A stretch of 44,602 nt of DNA. It comes from Chitinophagales bacterium (lineage in GTDB: Bacteria > Bacteroidota > Bacteroidia > Chitinophagales > Chitinophagaceae). Where the stretch lies: contig JAATFP010000011.1 in the NCBI GenBank assembly GCA_015655125.1, forward strand, positions 1 through 44,602. The letters are read 5' to 3'. Shown in pieces: positions 40,795 to 44,602 of the stretch. The notes beneath the pieces were generated by a model that did no database searches, had not been told where the DNA came from, and saw only the letters and a program-made list of their open reading frames with translations. Each line of letters begins with the position of its first letter. The first letter of the stretch is position 1. The position numbers and the translations under genes were made by a program.

Positions 40795-41726
40795 ACTTCC
40801 AAACCAGAAAGTACGCTGTTCATATTTCTAACCGCTTCGGCGCTTTTTGCAAAAGCAGCTTTTTCTTCTTCATTCAGGTTGTAGTCAACAATCTTTTCCC
40901 ACCCGTTTCTTCCGATGATCACAGGTACACCAATGCAGATATCGCTCTGGCCATATTCGCCTTCCAGAAAAACACAGCAGGGCATCATTTTCTTTTCATC
41001 CCTTACGATCGCTTCTACCAGTGCCGCGCCTGCCGCACCTGGCGCATACCATGCGCTTGTACCGAGGAGGCCTGTTAAGGTAGCTCCACCAACCATTGTA
41101 TCTGCGGTCACTTTTTTAAGCACTTCCTCCGTTAGATAGCTTGCTGCCGGTGTACCGCAATAAGTTGCAAGCCTTGTAAGGGGGATCATTGTAGTATCAC
41201 CATGACCGCCTATAACTGTTGCCTGCAGATCGTTTGGAGAACAACCGATCGCCTGGCTCAGATAAAATCTGAAACGTGCACTGTCAAGAATGCCGCCCAT
41301 TCCTATGATCCTGTTTTTTGGAAGTCCGCTTGATTTGAGTGCCAGGTAAGTCATGGTATCCATCGGATTACTGATAACGATGATGATACATTCCGGGGAA
41401 TGCTCCAGTATGTTTTTGGTAACGTTTTTTACAATACCCGCATTGATACCGATCAACTCTTCCCGCGTCATACCGGGCTTACGCGGAATACCTGACGTTA
41501 TTACCGCTACGGAACTGCCTGCGGTTTTTGCATAATCGTTGGTGCTTCCGGTGATACGTGTATCAAATCCTTCGATCTGTGCTGTCTGCATAAGATCCAT
41601 CGCTTTTCCTTCCGCCACCCCTTCTTTAATATCCACCAATACAAGTTCGTCGCACAATTGCTTGCGGGCAATATTGTCGGCACAAGTGGCTCCTACGGCA
41701 CCTGCTCCTACTACAGTTACTTTCAT
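40791..41726 (-). CDS. mdh: Malate dehydrogenase (NAD-dependent, LDH-like type)
   Basis: A 311-aa enzyme with NAD loop VTVVGAGAVGATCADNIA, the acid-binding loop PRKPGMTREEL, where Arg-Lys-Pro-Gly-Met-x-Arg is diagnostic for malate, ISNPMDTMTYLA, and the catalytic His in GGHGDTTMIP. The length and motifs match the bacterial type 3 (lactate-dehydrogenase-like) malate dehydrogenase. It interconverts malate and oxaloacetate in the TCA cycle. A -7 box lies 38 nt upstream and a possible G-quadruplex beyond it. A strong terminator follows. Identity is secure. Confidence 0.97.
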   Translation of the reverse strand: MKVTVVGAGAVGATCADNIARKQLCDELVLVDIKEGVAEGKAMDLMQTAQIEGFDTRITGSTNDYAKTAGSSVAVITSGIPRKPGMTREELIGINAGIVKNVTKNILEHSPECIIIVISNPMDTMTYLALKSSGLPKNRIIGMGGILDSARFRFYLSQAIGCSPNDLQATVIGGHGDTTMIPLTRLATYCGTPAASYLTEEVLKKVTADTMVGGATLTGLLGTSAWYAPGAAGAALVEAIVRDEKKMMPCCVFLEGEYGQSDICIGVPVIIGRNGWEKIVDYNLNEEEKAAFAKSAEAVRNMNSVLSGLEV

Positions 41727-41764
41727 ATAAAACAGTTTATTTTAAAGATGATTTTTTTGCGCTG

Positions 41765-41772
41765 CAAAGGTA
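41765..41772 (-). promoter_or_regulatory. -7 promoter element of mdh (TACCTTTG)
   Basis: On the minus strand TACCTTTG matches TAnnTTTG exactly and is followed by cagc, as in the efp promoter. It lies 38 nt before the ATG at 41726. No TTG sits 17-23 bp upstream; a C-rich run (G-rich on plus) lies in that position. Confidence 0.6.
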
Positions 41773-41790
41773 GGGGAAAAGTTTAGGATT

Positions 41791-41805
41791 GGGGGGGTGG
41801 GAGGG
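41791..41805 (+). other. Potential G-quadruplex in the mdh promoter region
   Basis: A run of seven G, then T, GGG, A and GGG can be divided into four G-triplets joined by 1-nt loops, a very stable G-quadruplex pattern. It occupies the place of the missing -33 element of mdh, on the strand that is template for mdh. Confidence 0.55.
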
Positions 41806-41850
41806 TGCTTTGGTGCATTGATTTGTTTAAGATAACGTGTTATGCTATCA

Positions 41851-41996
41851 TGTTTCGACAAGCTCAACATGACAGGATGTGAAGATGGCAGGATGATATG
41901 ATCAGTAAGATAAGATCTGCATTCTACCTATGTTTCGACAAGCTCAAGACAAGCTCAACATGACAGGGACTGTCAGTGTGAGCTTGTTGAAGACTG
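41851..41996. repeat. Cluster of TTCGACAAGCTCA-type palindromic repeats
   Basis: tgtttcgacaagctcaa occurs at 41851-41867 and again at 41931-41947, each followed by catgacagg. The second copy has an internal 11-bp duplication (acaagctcaag / acaagctcaac). An opposite-facing copy (tgtcagtgtgagcttgttgaag) at 41971-41992 can pair with the second one in a hairpin. The core is the same as at 18235-18302. They fill most of the 309-bp gap between mdh and the thioredoxin-fold gene; no other gene is seen there. Confidence 0.85.
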
Positions 41997-42035
41997 TTTG
42001 CAGAGCAACGTTTACAATTTGAATAGCACAATAGG

Positions 42036-42545
42036 TTATAGATAAGTAGCTATTTTTTCAAAAGAAACACTTCCTTCAAACCTGTCCTTGAAATTTCCTT
42101 TATTGTCGTAGAGAATTATGGTTGGATAGTTTGTCAGTTTGTAAAAACTTCCCAGGAAATAGCTGGCGTCGCGGCCAACGGTAATGTTTGGATAATCGGC
42201 CAGCTTGTAATGAAGGTAAAAAGGTTCGATAAAACGATATTCCAGCGGCGTGGCCATTACAATCTGCACGTCTTTGTAAAGATCTATGTGTTTGATCAGG
42301 TCTTCCGTTGCATGCTGGCAATGCTCACAGTCGGGACTAAAAACCATGATGATCGTTGCTTTCTTTTTCTTCAGGTCCGTCTTCGCAAATTTGGTGCTAT
42401 CGGGGAGCTTAATGATGGTAAATGGCGGTATTTCGGGGAAACGTTTATAAACAGGCAGGCTGTCTTGCTGTGCAAATCCCGATTTGAAGCATAGGATAGC
42501 GATAGCGGCAATAAGGTATTTTTTCACGCTGGTATTTTTCTTCAA
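42036..42545 (-). CDS. Thioredoxin-fold (TlpA-like) exported protein
   Basis: A 169-aa protein with a signal peptide (KKYLIAAIAILCFKSGFA, cut before Gln-Gln). The start is a TTG at 42545 or possibly the in-frame GTG at 42527. The body has the thioredoxin-like core FAKTDLKKKKATIIMVFSPDCEHCQHATEDL with the CxxC active site CEHC, the cis-proline region NYPTIILYDNKGNF and RFEGSVSFEKI near the end. It probably reduces or isomerises disulphides in the periplasm, as TlpA/ResA relatives do. It stands alone, divergent from efp. Confidence 0.88.
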   Translation of the reverse strand: MKKNTSVKKYLIAAIAILCFKSGFAQQDSLPVYKRFPEIPPFTIIKLPDSTKFAKTDLKKKKATIIMVFSPDCEHCQHATEDLIKHIDLYKDVQIVMATPLEYRFIEPFYLHYKLADYPNITVGRDASYFLGSFYKLTNYPTIILYDNKGNFKDRFEGSVSFEKIATYL

Positions 42546-42633
42546 AGCTATATTTTTTGAATGATATGTTTTTCACAAAAATGGTGGTGGGTTGACAACC
42601 CAATAGGTTGACAACCGCTAACCCGCAAAGATT

Positions 42634-42661
42634 TCACCACCCACCATTGACCATTCACTTA
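42634..42661. repeat. Heptamer-period tract overlapping the efp promoter
   Basis: Four 7-bp units (tcaccac, ccaccat, tgaccat, tcactta) follow in order. The middle units supply the TTG used as the -33 element of efp (42647-42649). Upstream lies gggttgacaaccc, a perfect small palindrome, with a second gttgacaacc copy. Confidence 0.6.
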
Positions 42662-42676
42662 TTTCCCCTAGTTTTG
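42647..42676 (+). promoter_or_regulatory. Promoter of efp (TTG-N19-TAGTTTTG)
   Basis: TTG at 42647-42649, a 19-bp spacer and TAGTTTTG at 42669-42676 match the Bacteroidota promoter exactly. The expected start of transcription is about 18 nt before the ATG at 42699. Confidence 0.75.
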
Positions 42677-42698
42677 CAGCCTAATAAAAAAAGCAACA

Positions 42699-43262
42699 AT
42701 GGCAACTACAGCAGATATGCGCTCGGGATTGATCATCAAAGTTGATGGCAGCCTTTACACCGTAATTGAATTTGGCCAGAATAAAACTGCACGTGCTGCG
42801 GCAAAGGTTTGGGCAAAATTGAAAGGTGTTGATAACACAAGAACCATCGAAGTTACCTGGAACAGTGGCGAAACTATATTCCCTGTGCGGGTGGAAAAAA
42901 AGCCTTATCAATATCTGTATAATGACGATACCGGCTATACCTTCATGGATATCGAAACGTACGAACAGATCACCGTTCCGGAAAATATGGTGGATGCACC
43001 ACGTTTTTTGAAAGATGGGCAGGAAGTGTCAGTATCTATAAATGGCGAAACCGATCAGCCAATGTCTGTTGAACTACCAGATAAGATCGTTTTGCTTGTA
43101 ACTTACAGCGAACCCGGCATGAAAGGCGATACCGCCACGAAAACACTGAAACCGGCCACAGTTGAAACGGGCGCTACCGTAAACGTACCCCTGTTTGTAA
43201 ACGAAGGCGAACTGATCCGCGTAAACGCCAAGACCGGCGAATATGTGGAACGTGTAAAATAA
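42699..43262 (+). CDS. efp: Translation elongation factor P (arginine at the tip position)
   Basis: A 187-aa protein, the EF-P length. It has the KOW-like N-terminal domain (MATTADMRSGLIIKVDGSLY), the OB domains with YLYNDDTGYTFMDIETYEQI, and the signature TYSEPGMKGDTATKTLKPATVETGATVNVPLFVNEGELIRV. EF-P enters the ribosomal E site and relieves stalling at proline runs such as that in TonB. In a gap-free alignment from memory with Escherichia coli EF-P, the modified Lys34 (in KPGKG) corresponds to Arg32 here (in KTARAAAKVW). The prolines and glycines of the loop are also replaced. No modifying enzyme (EpmA, EarP, YmfI) lies in the window. Identity is secure; its modification state is unknown. 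Confidence 0.97.
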   Translation: MATTADMRSGLIIKVDGSLYTVIEFGQNKTARAAAKVWAKLKGVDNTRTIEVTWNSGETIFPVRVEKKPYQYLYNDDTGYTFMDIETYEQITVPENMVDAPRFLKDGQEVSVSINGETDQPMSVELPDKIVLLVTYSEPGMKGDTATKTLKPATVETGATVNVPLFVNEGELIRVNAKTGEYVERVK

Positions 43263-43277
43263 TTGTTACATATACTT

Positions 43278-43313
43278 AAAATGGCTGTTTCTTTCTGAAG
43301 AACGGCCATTTTT
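43278..43313 (+). terminator. Terminator after efp
   Basis: aaaatggctgtt pairs with aacggccatttt (one T-G wobble) to form a 12-bp stem, followed by ttaatttta. It starts 16 bp after the efp stop. Confidence 0.8.
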
Positions 43314-43412
43314 AATTTTAATGAAAAATACCCCATTTTTGCCTTTTTTTGTCATTTTTAGGGCTTTTTTGCACCTTTTTTAAACAATTTTGCCCCATTT
43401 TAAAAAACTCAA

Positions 43413-43444
43413 TTGTTTTATTGATATAGTATTCCCTATCTTAG
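43413..43444 (+). promoter_or_regulatory. Possible promoter of accB
   Basis: TTG at 43413-43415, a 21-bp spacer and TATCTTAG at 43437-43444 (7 of 8 positions of TAnnTTTG) form a reasonable but imperfect promoter, about 43 nt before the accB ATG. Confidence 0.4.
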
Positions 43445-43487
43445 CAGCCCGTTTGCAATTGCACATTAATCACTTAATATCTTATAC

Positions 43488-43967
43488 ATGGACATTAAAC
43501 AAATCCAGGAACTTGTAAAGTTGATCAACAAGACATCCATTGGTGAGATCACTATCGAAGAAGATGGAACGAAGATCACCATAAAGCAAAAAAAAGATCC
43601 AAGTCAAAAAATATATACAAATGGCGGCGGACAATTTGCATCAGTTCCCGCCCCGATTTCAACTCCCCCGGCAACGCCGGCCACCCCAACAGCAGCCCCA
43701 ACCCCACCTACTCCAAAAGCAGACAATCTTATTACAATAAAAAGCCCGATGATCGGCACATTTTATCGCCAGGCAGGTCCGGGAAAGCCCATTTTCGTAA
43801 ACGTGGGCGACGAAGTGGCGCCAGGTAAAGTGGTATGTATCATCGAAGCCATGAAACTTTTCAATGAAATTGAAAGCGAGGTAAAAGGTAAAATCGTAAA
43901 AGTGTTGGTAGAAGATGCAAGCCCGGTTGAATACGATCAGCCATTGTTTCTCGTGGAGCCAGCTTAA
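43488..43967 (+). CDS. accB: Acetyl-CoA carboxylase biotin carboxyl carrier protein
   Basis: A 159-aa protein with a short N-terminal helix region (MDIKQIQELVKLINKTSIGEITIEEDG), a Pro/Ala/Thr-rich linker at about 54-80, and a biotinyl domain (ITIKSPMIGTFYRQAGPGK ... VVCIIEAMKLFNEIES) with the biotinylated lysine Lys123 in EAMKL. It carries biotin between the biotin carboxylase and carboxyltransferase in the first step of fatty-acid synthesis. accC follows after 119 bp. Identity is secure. Confidence 0.97.
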   Translation: MDIKQIQELVKLINKTSIGEITIEEDGTKITIKQKKDPSQKIYTNGGGQFASVPAPISTPPATPATPTAAPTPPTPKADNLITIKSPMIGTFYRQAGPGKPIFVNVGDEVAPGKVVCIIEAMKLFNEIESEVKGKIVKVLVEDASPVEYDQPLFLVEPA

Positions 43968-44086
43968 TATACTCATATTAATCATTCGTTTTAATAAAAT
44001 AAAGCCTCGCTTTATCAATCATTTCGTAAAAGCCTGTAGCCATATTTCCTATTTGGTATTACGGCATACCAGTTAATTTGAAAACA

Positions 44087-44602
44087 ATGTTTAACAAAAT
44101 ACTCATAGCAAATCGTGGTGAGATAGCATTGCGTATTATCCGCACCTGCAGAGAAATGGGCATCAAAACGGTGGCAGTTTATTCCACCGCCGATAAAGAC
44201 AGCCTTCACGTAAAATTTGCCGACGAAGCAGTTTGTATCGGCAAACCCGCCAGTGCCGACAGTTACCTAAACGTAGCGCACATCATGGCCGCTGCCGAGA
44301 TCACCAATGCGGATGCCATTCATCCCGGCTATGGATTTCTGGCAGAAAATGCAAAGTTTGCCAAGATATGCGGTGACCATGGAATAAAATTCATCGGCCC
44401 CACGCCGGAAATGATCAATTCGATGGGCGATAAAGTAACGGCCAAGGAAACCATGATCAAAGCTGGCGTACCAGTTGTACCTGGTGTGGAAGGTTTATTG
44501 CAAAGCGTAGAACACGCAAAAGAATCTGCAAAGCTGATCGGTTATCCGGTTATTTTAAAAGCAACTGCCGGCGGCGGCGGTAAAGGAATGCGTGTGGTTT
44601 GG
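44087..44602 (+). CDS. accC: Acetyl-CoA carboxylase biotin carboxylase subunit, 3'-truncated by window edge
   Basis: The frame starts at ATG 44087 and is open to the window end (172 codons). It encodes [19 protein letters not shown], the standard biotin carboxylase start, then [58 protein letters not shown] and, at the edge, the ATP-grasp glycine loop [13 protein letters not shown]. It carboxylates biotin on AccB with ATP and bicarbonate. The pairing with accB is standard. The rest of the gene is outside the window. Confidence 0.97.
   Translation, partial: MFNKILIANRGEIALRIIRTCREMGIKTVAVYSTADKDSLHVKFADEAVCIGKPASADSYLNVAHIMAAAEITNADAIHPGYGFLAENAKFAKICGDHGIKFIGPTPEMINSMGDKVTAKETMIKAGVPVVPGVEGLLQSVEHAKESAKLIGYPVILKATAGGGGKGMRVVW

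Noticed and set aside
43999..44015. Hairpin between accB and accC (ataaagc ctc gctttat) as a terminator
   Set aside because: The stem is only 7 bp, AT-rich and has no following T run; accB and accC may still be cotranscribed.

Overview
The window is a stretch of ordinary chromosome from a member of the Bacteroidota, most likely of the order Chitinophagales (inferred from protein style; no rRNA is present to confirm it). The signs are: ExbD/TonB proteins with the N-terminal sequence typical of this phylum, two secreted proteins with type IX secretion (T9SS) type B sorting domains, a PorP/SprF-type outer-membrane protein, several lipoproteins with an SCxKE/CDKN-type start, promoters of the Bacteroidota form TTG-N19-TAnnTTTG, frequent TTG starts and almost no Shine-Dalgarno sequences. 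No plasmid, phage, insertion sequence, CRISPR array or intact tRNA gene was found. Both ends are cut: the left edge is inside an exbD gene and the right edge inside accC.

Layout from left to right. First comes a TonB energy-transduction cluster (exbD fragment, exbD, tonB, terminator, third exbD paralogue), followed by mnmE and a lipoprotein L,D-transpeptidase. A non-coding element bounded by a perfect 51-bp inverted repeat separates these from the convergent cvfB-like gene. A DEAD-box RNA helicase and recG follow. Then comes a surface/secretion pair, a 1212-aa PKD-rich T9SS type B protein and a PorP/SprF partner, and after it a GlcD-type FAD oxidase, a small beta-barrel protein and a LOG-family phosphoribohydrolase. 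A compact run holds a sodium/solute symporter, an O-methyltransferase, a LysM glucosaminidase and hpt, followed by a von Willebrand A protein. Two minus-strand genes (zinc-ribbon coiled coil, Nif3-like) lead to three tandem paralogous lipoproteins, an M32 carboxypeptidase and a small lipoprotein. After a gene-poor gap come a minimal T9SS-sorted protein, grpE-dnaJ, recN, a tiny membrane protein, fabI, a lipocalin-like lipoprotein, a second large T9SS type B protein, mdh, a thioredoxin-fold protein, efp, accB and the start of accC.

The coding content is mainly housekeeping: translation (mnmE, efp), DNA repair (recG, recN), chaperones (grpE, dnaJ), fatty-acid synthesis (fabI, accB, accC) and central metabolism (mdh). 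Envelope and surface functions are mixed in. I see no obvious new multi-gene defence or mobile system.

The most unusual signals are small-scale. (1) Many intergenic gaps contain degenerate tracts with a strict 7-bp period. One fills the whole 70-bp gap between the helicase and recG with exactly ten units, and another supplies the -33 element of the efp promoter. (2) EF-P carries arginine, not lysine, at the tip residue that is modified in other bacteria. (3) A perfect 51-bp inverted repeat bounds a 259-bp element. (4) mnmE and cvfB have -7 boxes only 4 nt before the start codon, so they look leaderless. (5) A secreted protein consists of little more than a signal peptide and a T9SS sorting domain. 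(6) There is a lipoprotein triplet of unknown function.
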